From DATKZH01 sp964475955 (lineage in GTDB: Bacteria; Planctomycetota; Planctomycetia; Pirellulales; Thermoguttaceae): 64,000 nt of DNA. Shown here one piece after another: positions 56,401 to 63,200 of the stretch. Location of the stretch: NCBI GenBank assembly GCA_964475955.1, contig CAYYZY010000007.1, forward strand, positions 19,789-83,788, given 5' to 3'. Position 1 is the stretch's first letter, and every line of letters starts with the position of its first letter. Position numbers and translations under genes: made by a program. The notes under the pieces were generated by a model. The model was given only the letters and a program-made list of their open reading frames with translations. It ran no database searches and was not told where the DNA came from.

Positions 56401-56611
56401 GGCCTACCTGTACGATTCGGCGCTGGAGGAGTTCCCCGATCACCTCGAGGCCGACGCGAACTGGGCCCGCCTGTCCAACGAGCTGCTCGGGTACGCGTAC
56501 TTCGCCAGCGATTTCGAGGAGGTCGTCGCCACGCGGAGCAACGCCAGCGACACCGAGGACGTCAACACCGAGGCCCTCGATTTCCTCTTCACCAGCGAGC
56601 AGAACTGGTAG
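38483..56611 (+). CDS. Giant 6042-residue surface protein: seven propeller-like groups, Ig-like modules, P-domains and a nested trypsin-like protease
   Basis: The N-terminus is a basic leader with PRRLAVDPLEERVLLSV (about residues 37-53), the LEPR-XLL-type planctomycete motif. By eye there are 49 blade motifs of the form VAMDADGDFVVTW, falling into seven groups of seven. Six SbsA/Ig-like modules (each starting near AGPxVxD) separate the groups, at about residues 1103-1272, 1931-2078, 2558-2703, 3285-3450, 3919-4071 and 4928-5088. P-domains lie at about 1630-1803 and 3003-3168. A trypsin-like domain (about 4461-4736) has ILTAAHVV (His4509), NDLAII (Asp4555) and HGDSGGP (Ser4681). The end has 48-residue repeats (about 5635-5978) and a terminal module shared with the next gene. 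The frame is open throughout. Probably secreted and surface-attached; adhesion or matrix processing is inference. Confidence 0.92.
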   Translation: MSLLRSPKLRSLRSTIESIRDRLAGKPRQAGRQLKPRRLAVDPLEERVLLSVVPADYDDVLVNQITSTETQGTISAQSVAVDNDGDFVVAWTRYDEYLATNPLTGASSLETDANVYARYFTDEVQRITLPDSVTADTDSNDFGGSFSLTYGGNELQKLELSTTTVPNTAPFGATSSMAGSIVLGFDVDGNGVVIPGETTTVVFDEATEDFTEIAGNIQTQLRGLGGALNDVTVQGINPHEYYIQFGDLSLGEDQPQITVESSAFSSGFLPAAITSTVREPIEIGSIPVSADDPELTAYAIELMFSFTNEDTLTPPTVLPPNDPARWGTTGPYVTPDVTEVGAAEVSVTPVWEQQYDPITGDPVLNADGLPVVAPSTTKFDVTFIGDSGKKDQPLLVVSEVLDESGADITGDLDPDPVTTLKEPSPEFRVNPGEPNNPGTPGLLDRYDQKRADVAIDADGDFVITWESEVPAPDRGGSVSDVFARRFSPVPVVEPGTEAFRVDTDFDGIADTGVQGVVPTSPAFRVNTSTAGAQGQPAVGMDATGNFTIAWGSGTEGLEDVLPGQDFSYFNNVHARQYDRFGDPVDDQFQVNTEVTEIHFDPYVAASDDGNVAIAWNDTNDENILDGGVVTLNLALTLYDQTGNTLITPISVGGAGSPAVAWDGANNFVVSWDQLGDSDNTGGGSEGVRAVQYELVPSGSATGWSLNQTRSTFRANSSDFNPGSNPFWPGFQGNAQPALDEDGDLVIAYEGVGGDVSEDTFLDTTAQRRLFELFNDPQNTDLLAYFNPDNPDAPPEEPPGEFFPLRSSYFSSSLGRFVFPGSTNEIDTDIENLLLRASDQGASDQQLGRIRALVEEVVGLLRGEGWGVMYSSFDTDVQSGNSNRLYSDSVANAHRDGNNERWVLTIPTTAEGGDFNIRLWNAYTSGFEDIDISPVFRNDRLITGETRDVIENELEAATRTGTNWPERAPYYYEAPVEVRLVASGFGFLDSEIEVRENTPWEWNVDADEAVYEIVFQGEVHDSYIGLGLRDIDLDFPDGVPSRPPRLINIQNYSQGTTQDEVSIGMETDGDFTMVWTQAEEHTFGGVSNYNIYYRRFDETTDTAGPSVTDGFGPDGLPLEREDPLDHSVNYVVLTFDEQLMMGDPLVNPDSALNPENYALYQNNVQLPGGIAKVEFGLNKAAELAGQDDGFGGTYPIAWAASNKWEAVLTLDGDLGLSEEITPLGNGTYTVVALAPDDVLGTSGLHDVNQQPLGGSGYLAGEDFSLDFTVELAGDQDDPIDPGTGGGVSAPMENGHTHPETANAVASDADGDYAVVWTAYDPFQQHERVYMRLFDADGTAADLPLVDNSGAPILSGGEVQVVEDAFPALPVTPFDWTPGFDEFQGDVQGYGSVAMDADGDFVITWTNYTDGGDGDVYVRQFDALGGLAGINQFGVPVFASDADEAVLVNTGYTQDDQKWSDVAMDADGDFVVAWSSYGQEDGPDQLGSGYGVYARRYDWLGQAQGPEFLVNVTTGGNQKFPSVAMDAPGGFVVAWTSDVDDQGADIIARSYWPDGSPQATTVQSSTQPTAYLQGEVLISGTGAAGALGDQDFPDVAMNATGTSYVVTWDGPGTGPDTSNTAVFARQVQRNIDRQAVVDLNFSANIPPTGVAIPSVTNPPVPGASPAFTYTLNVPSAFVIDDLDVELDIQHPRVSDLTITLSKGGTEVVLVNRRPRDASGNYLDGADFTDTIFDDEALTDIGAGVAPALPPFTGSFRTEESLAAFEGQASNGTWTLTIYDATASGWPPPGEPDAFLLGWSMQFQSAVQMSQIAQVNTSALNEQAFSSVAMDAQGNFVVTWSGRGDQLGQEDLSGSGVFYQRYDGSFNAVGTETRVNRQTVGEQRYASVSSDGDGDFVVVWTGPEIDPGTGAVLDTTSIYKFDSVGRMSQPNRAAPMVTEVLASGRRIFEGDALTIAESKEISLVLTELMSTRQEDTDGDGIPDHPRADSILNPANWKVQRNGTVIPGAIEDIEFAWNPLSRSYEATVTLADSLGEGEYVLTLFDGVMDDPQNTLLTQQALDGDLNGAAGEDFTIAYVVVSDDARFGPETRVNEETAPRQTFSEPRGTGLGYEQSTRAVAVDHDGDFAVVWTSYEQGDGDAADVYMRLYDRDDEPLTPEVRVNTYLTGDQRNAGVAMDADGDFLVVWESQGQDQDGSWGIYGQWFDAAGNPIGTEFQVNTEYTGDQLNPAVGMSNSGDAVVVWATRGQPYSYFNNVHGQRFDRTGDPVGLEFQVNSTDIPGTSITPGSIEVNPAVAMDRTGGFVVAWDQITQQINGEEYDSVIVGRLFDNGAAPLTGEFRVDDGSATLSDPEHVTEDTSGGTETHDESRNPQIAMDDAGNFIIAWEAWRDNDIDGATGPESYGVYFRRFNPDGSPDMGADHQANLVITSFNAANTLDDWRNAPDFAFEQVNASVAMDADGDYQVVWNGNGAQPSAIDPDEGITTQSDSAGVWIRSFHADDPQNNVEFVSVQSRVNRTEGGIQQFPSIGMEPDGDSVVVWSGAGVGDRSGIFFRRYDESTDTAGPLATELRTVDGDLVLNDESMPVDDPDKIVVVFDEQMWMTGDDSVENPDNWVLRRDNVPLDDAIADIVFTLNPATNKWEAEIEFTRSLLPGHYTLTALHPVPDIPDTTPDEGQSGLRDAAGNPLSKTAYVPAGADISQQFYVTNQVPEEQVSGAASATTYALDNGATALDFDGDQVVVYTQKVGGVNKIMARLYEPDRDGDGVTAVGAGFEVTADDTAFDDDQQRYGSVALDADGDFVVTWTNYRDGEADVYARVFASDGTAQGDAFLVHAYTEGEQNWPDVAMDPQGDFVVTWSSYGQENGGDAGSLWGVYGRQFNRFGDPQGGAFQVNVTTGGNQRFAAVDVADSGDFVIVWQSDQNGVGQDIVGRMYYPDGSPRTGPLSGERLMNEGSTDGNQRYPDVGINPAGTDFTVIWTSTHNDGSGDGVFGRTVNVERLEETGLEDPMVYTWTGNGPFGFGNTFVATIDVPFDAPLNSFLISDVNATVNINHGLTGDVELTLVSPGGTRVSLVENEPDVGVASSDFQDTIFDDEQPIAITDTAETGPYNNPLGYQPEGLGAGEGLHLYDGQNSSGTWQLIVQDTVLWDLNGDGRDDVTGTLNLFELEITRTPAMGDVFRVNESTLGNQSHASITMDRQGAFTVVWSGAGDQLNDEDDSGSFFRQFDVTATPAGDETRVNKITDGEQSKASIGGDAIGNFGVVWTGDVPGMPGQTAVYRAKSTDFVSVTDNDGPVVSDVVLPSGQPLLQNDVVYQNELITELTVYFSEDLSVRGGETGPDSVLNPDNWLLQRNGTQVQDAVTKVDFSFNPAIRKYEAVVSLDASAIGAGTTALPAGNYVLTVRDTIKDNYDPKAELTPDDPFDEGNALDGDFDGSPGTLASDTGYNGYAHEFTVLDAQDAIESLVNGLDHRSLQQTFSEPLGTGYGREQSTTSLAVDHDGDYVVVWTSYGQDNPADFNSGGIYMRLFDRDDQPLTPEILVTDEDPTADQRNAAVALDADGDIVVTWEAQGDNVDNSWGVYARRYNSVGDALDSAFLVNTNVQNDQLNPSVAMDHWGNFVVVWATKGQAYSYFNDVHGQLYNYKGEEIGSEFVVNSTGVPGTLTGPGNVDLNPAVAMNSDGRFVVAWDQITAQQNGVITDSEIRARVYEFQADGALADIDGDGVEDPEFPVGDGIGDPGDPDWGRTARNPQAAMDDQGGFIVTWESYIDAVNAQYDVFFEQFDSAGAVLINGQANQAVDDPDDPEDPAAGIYGGQQVNPSVSADADGDFAIVWNGQGARPDALDPNNPNFVSQRDEEGVFVRSWNSATQIVSVQSRVNYTERGIQQFPTVGMEPDGDYVVAWSGTGIGDNNGIYTRRYDEATDTAGPTVSDITRISGERIDGEQVTGTLEHIVVVFDEEMMAGDPALVADSVLNPANYTLMKDGAVIIDGIQSIEFGLNKASELFPAQADPTNKWEAVIVIDGNGPASGVVPLESGHYEIVISGTLRDKVGNPLGSSGLNPYGEDATGEFDVFGFVDTGGPEEQVNDITAGDQVLVGDTGAEYAPRAVASDGDGEFVIVWTDTTAGGVYAKVYNDLRWTEAAAQRVSTGPVPDGAFAVTDDATARFASVARDSDGDFVVTWEQNDGSSADPDWNVWARRYDAEGRPFGESFRVNSVFEGQQRYAAVAMDVDGDFVVTWQSNDPLADLEGRARDDDGYGIYAQRYTAAGLPLSGTDEVQVLTFIESPSGTFTLQWDGDNDAATANITAPISIDGNPAGSVQQIEDQLNALGGDVNRVEVQATSLTEVVISFVDQSVAQNQDQITVASTNFADPTSDVVAGTLQDGYSGEFLINETTANNQIHPSVDMDSDGQFVISWTSFGQDGDAPNESNIYAKKFMSNDAFRYQANNPGTTDYDYNAREQYPDIYFAVSADSPDNHIVSPGAGYDGVVQVIDPLTGGSGTGSVLSTGRHILTAAHVVDVGGGQVAPMMLIQFDTPSGPTVMAATEMYIHPGWNGDIFNANDLAIIVLPEEAPAEAQRYDIYRGSDELNQVVDMVGYGVPGQGAEDLAAFDGLKRQEKNVYEAYGDRLNGRSLIDFAAGAGSFDIPTGTLLVYDFDSGLKENDALGMVLGIGDLGLSEEEGTSSHGDSGGPAFINGQIAGVVSGGVEYAPADSDDITFNVSYGTVGFHTRVSAYADWIDMIAQSTSGEFLVNDVPLDPATGEPLASGNQKWSSVALDADGDFAITWTDELRAPDPNKHLDVMAKRFNADTSEFEVTDPATGVAAPLGQFQVNTVGDAERSQIAMDADGDFVIVWGNKAQRYARNDLVGVEAYLGPNGEIGGNVDVFTGGPGLYASVAMDDTGDAVFVREGYDDTSVSPASLGIFYKRYEAPEDVAGPMVADVMNVVELGGQAELEQLTDGITLEASPSRFIVSFSENVIGDSPSFLDSITNPDNWILTRNGEVLRTGVSSIEYGLNQSSAGASPILPGPSNKYEAVITLDGDPDRAGDQPLPGGTYLLTIRNYVEDQFGNRLDGAQVGSPNSNFRRSFTVSHAAGGPIDEDARIGDADPGEEDDLVHFDFAGDQQDPAVAMDAEGNYVVAWVETTDTLDADDELIGTDSNIKARRFDAFGDPIGGEFVVNSYRTGEQVEPAVAMNENGSFVVTWSGQGEADDQGTVELVGVFARVFDAFAQPVDEQFMVNQSGDARRFPQRAPSVAMDERGDFAVTWTSYGQDGDRDGVYARRYDFLGQAKGKEFLVNTVTAERQSESDIAMDQDGNFVIVWSAYAHPGDGSEWGVFGQRYNASGKAVGGEFYVNPYTLDDQTDAHVAMDDDGNFAVVWASDIQDGSDWGVYGRLYNANGAAEGGAFRVNQTTLHYQYQPDVAMAGDGDFVVTWTTVGQDNPDAQDRGIYARAYNADGSNFVDPDTGRAVREFLVNSRVGGHQVDSAVAMDADGDFAIVWSGPDDDLNGVYHRQVRVNEVPPASGPSGPGGAGDVYYALGANASTSTVLRLEGTPGDDKVEFHAGVTAATSSIVINGVRYPVGSSVRSIRFDGLGGYDHVVIFGTALDETVDLWPDHASFSASRYNVSVDNVERTYAIGGGGTDFAALHDDPASVDTLRATPTQTKLYSDGFYIAAKSFSYVRAYATLGGGDVALLYDDPYGADTFKGWAGAAKLYGDGYFNQATGFTTTIAIGTPGSGDGASLFGKPGSADTFKASPDDARFYGEGFYNVAKSFDGTVAVATKGDGDVAILYDDPDGKDTFKALPTQARLYGDGFHNVAKGFDTAIGVATPGQGDVALLYDQAGARDTFRAWPTTARLYGEGYYSKANSFDVVIGVATEGDGDVAMLYDDPSGADELRALPNEVKLYGDGFYNRASGFYATYAAATPGGGDVARLYDSPAKDTLVATPETVRLYNGTYSNKTAGFGTVAAYSTDEGYDTAYLYDSALEEFPDHLEADANWARLSNELLGYAYFASDFEEVVATRSNASDTEDVNTEALDFLFTSEQNW
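38700..55015 (+). repeat. Blade repeats: 49 copies in seven groups of seven
   Basis: Each copy has the core V-A-M-D-x-D-G-D-F-V-V-x-W, usually followed about 10-25 residues later by GxYxRRYDxxGxxxGxEFxVN. Groups span approximately 38645-41790, 42330-44260, 44720-46150, 46595-48330, 48835-50235, 50700-53265 and 53750-55015. The count is by eye and borderline copies (for example at 40460 and 53160) are included. Confidence 0.75.
51865..52690 (+). other. Trypsin-like serine protease domain nested in the giant protein
   Basis: Complete S1-type catalytic triad in order: His in LTAAHVV (codon 52007-52009), Asp in NDLAII (52145-52147) and Ser in GDSGGP (52523-52525). The chain returns to blade repeats immediately afterwards (SGEFLVNDVPLDP). 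It lies between the fourth and fifth blades of group six. Confidence 0.85.
55386..56415 (+). repeat. Seven 48-residue C-terminal repeats of the giant protein
   Basis: 144-base units with the consensus GDVAxLYDDPxGxDTFKAxP followed by TxAxLYGDGFYNxAxxFDxV. Seven units precede the terminal module that begins DTAYLYDSALEEF. The same unit occurs in the next gene at 62350-63600. Confidence 0.88.
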
Positions 56612-57207
56612 GGAGAGTCCTCGTTCGCAGCATGGGCGCACGACGCGCCTATGCCTGTACGACGGAACGCCATTCCGTCTCACGCGGTTGCGTCGGCAAG
56701 GCGGCGATGCGACGCCGGGCCACAACAGGCTGCACACGGTTCGCCGAGGGCGGCACGGCTTCCTGGGCGAATACGGCCGGGTTTCGGTACAAGCGGAACG
56801 GAAGGAACGGGCACGACGGACGTCGAAGGGCACGGGGCCCGCCCCGCAGGCGGCAATCCTCATCCGGGCACATGCGCGAGGACTCGATCGGGCCGTCCGA
56901 CGAAGCGGCCGCCGCGTGCGCTCGTGCGGGCTCGAGGGTTCGGCGCCTGGGGAGGCACTCCGAGAAATCCCGCTTACTCCGACCGAAGGCGGTCGGGTAG
57001 AATGGCGGCGCGGGGCCCGGCCGCACTCCTGGCGAATGAGCCGAGAAACCGGCTCCACGGGACGGGCCGCTGCGGCGTCGCTGCGCACCCCCTCGGTCGC
57101 ACGTCGCCGCGCCAAGGATCCGGCGCGATCGCGCCACCGGCTCCGCGCGGCCATGGTGGACCGCTGGCAGTGCTATCAGATTCCATCCTCGATCTAAGGA
57201 AAGTCGG
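56612..57207. other. Intergenic region between the two large-protein genes
   Basis: 596 bases. A palindrome GACGGAACGCCATTCCGTC at 56661-56679 is the only clear structure, and it may be a transcription stop or a dispersed repeat. Short frames crossing the region have no recognisable motif. A promoter for the gene at 57208 should be here but none is clear. Confidence 0.5.
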
Positions 57208-60200
57208 ATGAGGAAGGGTTTCTTCTCGGCAGAGGGATCATTTCGAGCCATGGCGGGTCGCCGCCGCCGGGGGCGCGGGTCCGCCGCCGGGGCCCGCACC
57301 GCCCGCTCGCGGCAGTGCCGGATCGAGTGGCTGGAGCAGCGCGCTCTGCTGAGCATCAGCGGCGCGCTGGACGAACTATCGGCATCATCCGGCTCGGCGC
57401 CGACCGTCGACGCGGCGTGGTTTGAGGAGCTTGTGCCCGTCCAGAAAACCGAACCGGTGATGGGCCCCCTGCAAGCGGCCGCCGAATCGTCGATCCAAAG
57501 CGGTGGGGGGCGGGACGAATCGGTCGCCGGCTCGTCGGACCTGTGGGTCGTTCAGTTGACCAGCGAAGGCGCGAGCCTGGCCGAGAGCGTGTCGGGCGCC
57601 GCGAGCCTGCTCAAGACGGATTCCTTCGACACGACGGTCCTCCGCGGCCTGGGCCTCGAGGGCATGGTCCTTCTCGAGACCGAGGACGACGCCGACCCGA
57701 GCGCCGTCGAAGCCTGGTTCGACGGCAATCCCTACGTCGCCTACGCCGAACTCGATGCGCCGCTGGCCAACGACGCGATGCCCAGCGACGACGACTTCGA
57801 CTCGCTCTGGGGGCTCCACAACACGGGCCAAACCGGGGGCACGGCCGACGCCGACGTCGACGCGCCCGAAGCGTGGGACATCACCACGGGCAGCGCCGGC
57901 GTCGTCGTGGCCGTGATCGACACGGGCGTCGACTACTCCCACCCCGATCTGGCCGCCAACGCCTGGACCAACCCCGGCGAAGTGCCGGCGAACGGCGTCG
58001 ACGACGACGGCAACGGGCTGATCGACGACGTCCACGGGTACGACTTCGTCAACGGCGACGGCGATCCCATGGACGACAACGGCCACGGGACGCACGTCGC
58101 CGGCACGATCGCCGCCGTGGGCGACAACGGTTACGGAATCACCGGCGTCAACTGGGACGCCTCGGTCATGGCCCTGAAGTTCCTCGACGCCGAAGGAAAC
58201 GGCTTCACCAGCGCCGCGGTCCAGGCCCTCAATTACACGACGATGATGCGATCCCAGTATGGGGTCAACGTCCGCGTGGCCAACAACAGTTGGGGAGGCG
58301 GGTCGTACAGCCAGGCGCTCCACGACGCCGTCCGGGCGAGCGGCGACGAGGGCGTGCTGTTCGTCGCGGCCGCGGGCAACGAAGCGGTCGATAACGACGA
58401 CGTGCCCCACTACCCGTCGGGCTACGATCTGCCGAACGTCTTGTCGGTCGCCGCCACCGATGAAGGCGACGGCCTGGCCACCTTCACCAACTACGGCCCG
58501 GCGACGGTCGACCTGGGGGCGCCGGGGGTGAGCATCTACAGCACGCTCCCCGGCGGCCAGTACGGCACCTACAGCGGAACGAGCATGGCCACGCCGCACG
58601 TGGCCGGCGTGGCCGCCCTGGCCTGGGCGGCGGTCCCCACGGCGAGCGTCGCCCAGATTCGCACCGCGATCCTCGACGGCGTCGACCCGGTCGCTTCGCT
58701 CAACGGGCAGGTCGCCACGGGCGGGCGGCTCAACGCCCGGAACACGCTGGAAGCCCTCTCTTTCAGCGTTTCCACCAGCACGCCCGCCGACGGGTCGACC
58801 GCCGTCGCGGCGCCGGTCGAGTTCACCGTCCAGTTCTCGCACGCGTTCGATCCGCTCACGCTCGACGCCGCCGACTTGGTGGTCAACGGGATCGCGGCCG
58901 ACCGGGCCGCGGTCGTCGACGACCGCACCGTGAGCTTCGAATTCGACGCAACGCCCGTCACCGCCCAAGGCCCGCAAGGCATGGCGATCGCCGAAGGGGC
59001 ATTGCGCCGCGCCGGCGACGCCGACCCGATCGGCGCCTGGCAGGCCGGCTTCCACTACGACACGCTTCCCCTGGAGGTCGACTCGACCACGCCGCTCGAA
59101 GGCGCCGTGGAGGTCGCGCCGCCCAGCCGGATCGTCCTCGATTTCACGGAGCCGATCGATCCGGAGTCGGTCGACGTGTCCGACCTGTCGCTCAACGCGG
59201 GCGCGGTGATTGCCGCCGCGGCGCTCGACGGCGACTCGGTCGCCTACACGGTCGATGCTCTGCCGCGCGACGGCGAAGTGGTCTACACGCTCGCCGGGAA
59301 CAGCCTGCGCGACGTCTACGGCAACCCCGGTTCGGCGTACGTAGGGCGTTTCACGATCGACGACCCGTCGATCGAGCGGTACGCCTCGGCCGACGTGCCC
59401 AAGAGCATTACGGACCACGCGTCGGTCCTCTCGACGCTCTCGATCGACGAGTCGTGCCAGATCGCCGACCTGGAGATCGAACTCAACGTCGCCCACACGT
59501 ACGACGCCGACCTGGAGGCCTACCTCGTCGCCCCCGACGGCACTCGCATCGTCCTGTTCTCGCGCGTGGGCGGCTCCGGCGACGGGTTCTCGGGGACCGT
59601 TCTCGACGACGAAGCCGATACGGCCATCGCCGACGGCCAGGCCCCGTTCGCCGGCCGCTATCGGTCCCTGGAGCCCCTTTCGGCCTTCGACGGGGCGGAC
59701 GTTCTGGGCACCTGGACCCTGGAAATCGCCGACTTGGGGTCGCGCGACCAGGGGACGCTGCTGGGCTGGGCGCTGACCGTCGAACGGGGCGCCGAGCTCC
59801 CACCCCGCATCGCCGCCGTCGATCCGCTCCCGCCCGATGGAGACGACGCGTGGGGCGTCATCGACACGCTCCAGGTCCGTTTCTCCAGGGAGATGGACCC
59901 GGAGACCGTGAACGACCCCGGGGCGTGGGAACTCCGCGAATCCGGCGCCGACGGGCTGTTTGAAACGGCCGACGACACCGTCTACCCCCTTGCCGTATCC
60001 CCTGCCTACGTCGACGGACGGACCGCCACCCTCGAAACCGGTTCGGGCCGATTGCCGGCCGGCAGCTATCGCCTTTCGGTCGCCAGCGGCGGCCTGGCCG
60101 ACCTCTCCGGCGCGGCCTTGGACGGGGACGGCGACGGCACGGGCGGCGACGATTACGTCACGCACTTCCGCCTGCTCGACGACGACTGGTACCCTTCGGA

Positions 60201-63200
60201 CGACGTGCCGCGGCCGATCAACGACAGGACGACGATCACCTCGGCGCTCACCGTCCAGGACTCGTTCCCCATCGGCGACCTCGACGTCAAGCTCGACGTC
60301 ACCCACAGTTACACCGCCGACCTCGACGTCTACTTGATCGCCCCCGACGGCACCCGCATCGAGCTGTTCACCGACGTCGGCGGCGGCGGCGAGGATTTCT
60401 CCGAGACCGTGCTCGACGACGAAGCCGACACGGCCGTCACCGCGGGCGTCGCCCCTTTCAACGGACGCTACCGACCCGAGCAACCTCTCTCGGTCCTCGA
60501 CGGGACCGACGTACAGGGCACGTGGCTGCTGGAGGTCGGCGACGACAACATGATCGACCGGGGCATACTCAACGCGTGGGGGCTGATCGTGGAACGCCAG
60601 GGCGTGATCCCGCCGAAGATCACTTCGGTCGACCCGGTCTCGGACGACGCCAGCGGGGTGCTCGGGCCCGTCGAAAACCTAGTCGTCCACTTCTCCGAGC
60701 CGATGGACCCGGCCACCGTGAACGACGCCGACCATTGGGCGTTGGCCGGCGCCGGAGACGACGGCCTCTTCGGCACGGCCGACGACGAGCAGTACACGCT
60801 TTCCGTCGCGCCGGCCTACGCCGCCTCGGAACTCACGGCGACGCTGGACTTCGACGTCGATCGGCTGCCCGAGGGGGAGTACCGGCTCACGGCGTTCAGT
60901 GGCGGGCTCGCCGACCTGTTCGGAACGCCGCTGGACGGCGACTCCGACGGCGTGGGCGGCGACGCCTACGTGACGTACTTCACCGTGTTGCCGAGCCTCC
61001 GCTTCCGTTCGGCCGACGTGCCCCGCGTTCTCACCGACTACGTCACCATCACGTCGACGCTTGCGATCCCCGAGTCGCTGGTCATCGCCGACCTCAACGT
61101 CGAGCTTTCCATCTCCCACACGTACGACAACGATCTCGACGTGTTCCTCATCGCCCCCGACGGCACACGCGTCGAGCTGTTCACCGACGTCGGCGGCAGC
61201 GGCGACGGTTTCTCCGAGACCGTGCTCGACGACGAGGCCGCCCTCCCCGTCAGCGAGGGCGCGGCCCCGTTCACCGGCCGGTATCAGCCCGAAGGGCTCC
61301 TCTCCGCGGTCGACGGCTCCCATGCATCGGGGACGTGGACGCTCGAAGTGACCGACGACGCCGCGCTCGACCAGGGCACGCTCGAAAGCTGGGCGCTGGT
61401 CCTTGAGCCGGCCGAGGCGCGCGATGCGCCGCGGATTGCGGGCCACGCGCCCGAAGGCGTCGCGGCGGGACCGGTCGAGGCCGTCCGGATCGATTTCGAC
61501 CGCCCCATGGATCAGGCCAGCTTCTCGCCCGCCGACGACGTGCTCAGCTTCGTCGGCCCCGAAGGCCCCCTGGTGGCTGCGGGATACCGCTGGCTCGACG
61601 CGCAGTCGCTGGAAATCCTCTTCGATGCGCAGCAGACGGCCGGCGCGTACACGATGGTCCTCGGCCCCCGGATTCTCGACGTTTCGGGAACGCCGCTCGA
61701 CCAGAACGGCGACTCGCTGCCCGGCCAAACGCCCCAAGACCAGTACACGGCTTCGTTCACGCTCGTCGAGCCGCTGTCGACGGTTGCTTTCCTGGAGCTC
61801 GGCGGCCTCGATCCGTCGGCGGGCGATCTCTGGTATCGGTTCGAGACGGCGCGCAGGGGCACCCTCACGCTGGAGGCAAACTATCAGGTCGGGCTCGGCA
61901 ACGTGGAGCTCGCCCTCTACGCCGGAGAGGGGGGCGGTTCGCCGATGGCCGTTTCCATCCCCACCTACGGAAACCGGCGCATCGACCACCAGGTCGACGG
62001 CCCGGGCGAGGTCTACCTGCTGCGCGTCAGCGGCGACCACTCCGAGGTCGATCTCTGCCTGGCCAACGTGCTCCGCCGCGACGGCGCTACAGTGACTGTC
62101 TTCGGGACCGACCGCGCAGACACCTTCGAGTTCGAGGCTTCGACCGCCCATCAGGTGACCGTCAACGGCCTTCGCTACGAGTTCGAGGCGGCCGAGGTCT
62201 CCGCGGTCACGTTCCTCGGCGGGCCGGGCGACCACGCCGATCTGCGGAGCCACGGGCCGGACGAGACGATCGAGATGTGGCCCAACCTGGCCGCCCTCGG
62301 CAGCGACGACTACACGGTGATCGTCGACGGGGCCGAATCGGTAGCCGCGCACGGCGGGCCCGACGGCGTCGTTCATCTCTACGGTTCCCCCGCGCGCGAC
62401 ACGCTCGTCGCCAAGCCGGGGTCGGTCACGCTCACCGGCGATGGTTTTACGAGTTGGGCCAATTCGTTCGCGCGGGTGACCGCCCACGCCACGCCCGGCG
62501 GCAGCGACGTGGCCGTCATGTACGATCGCAACGGCCGGGTCGATACGCTGATCGCCACGCCCGACTATGCGGAGTTCTCCGGCGAGGGGTACGTCAACCG
62601 CGCCGAGTCGTTCGACGTCGTGATCGGGCTTGCCACCGAGGGCGACGCCGACACGGCCGTTCTCTACGACGACCCCGACGGCACCGACACGTTCAGGGCC
62701 ACCCCTACCACGGCCCGGCTCTACGGCGACGGCTTCTTCAACCGGGCGGACGCCTTTCGCACCGTGATCGCGCTTTCTTCCGAGGGCGACGCCGACACGG
62801 CCGTTCTCTACGACGACCCCGACGGCGCCGACACGTTCAGGGCCACCCCCACTACGGCCCGGCTCTACGGCGACGGCTTCTTCAACCGGGCGGACGCCTT
62901 TCGCACCGNNNNNNNNNNNNNNNNNNNNNNNNNNNNNNNNNNNNNNNNNNNNNNNNNNNNNNNNNNNNNNNNNNNNNNNNNNNNNNNNNNNNNNNNNNNN
63001 NNNNNNNNGCCGACACGTTCAGGGCCACCCCCACTACGGCCCGGCTCTACGGCGACGGCTTCTACAACCGGGCCGACGCCTTTCGCGCCGTCGACGCGGT
63101 GGCCACGCCGGGCGGTGACGACGTGGCCTTTCTGTACGACGACCCCAACGGGTCGGACACCTTTTGGGCGTGGCCCACCCAGGCGGAGCTCTTCGGCGAC

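Noticed and set aside
39365..57154. Very long open frames on the minus strand opposite the giant gene (39365-47752, 47801-52111 and 52385-57154)
   Set aside because: They are antisense to a gene with strong GC3 bias and repeats, so stop codons are rare on the other strand. The translations lack domain motifs, and the forward frame has clear ones throughout.
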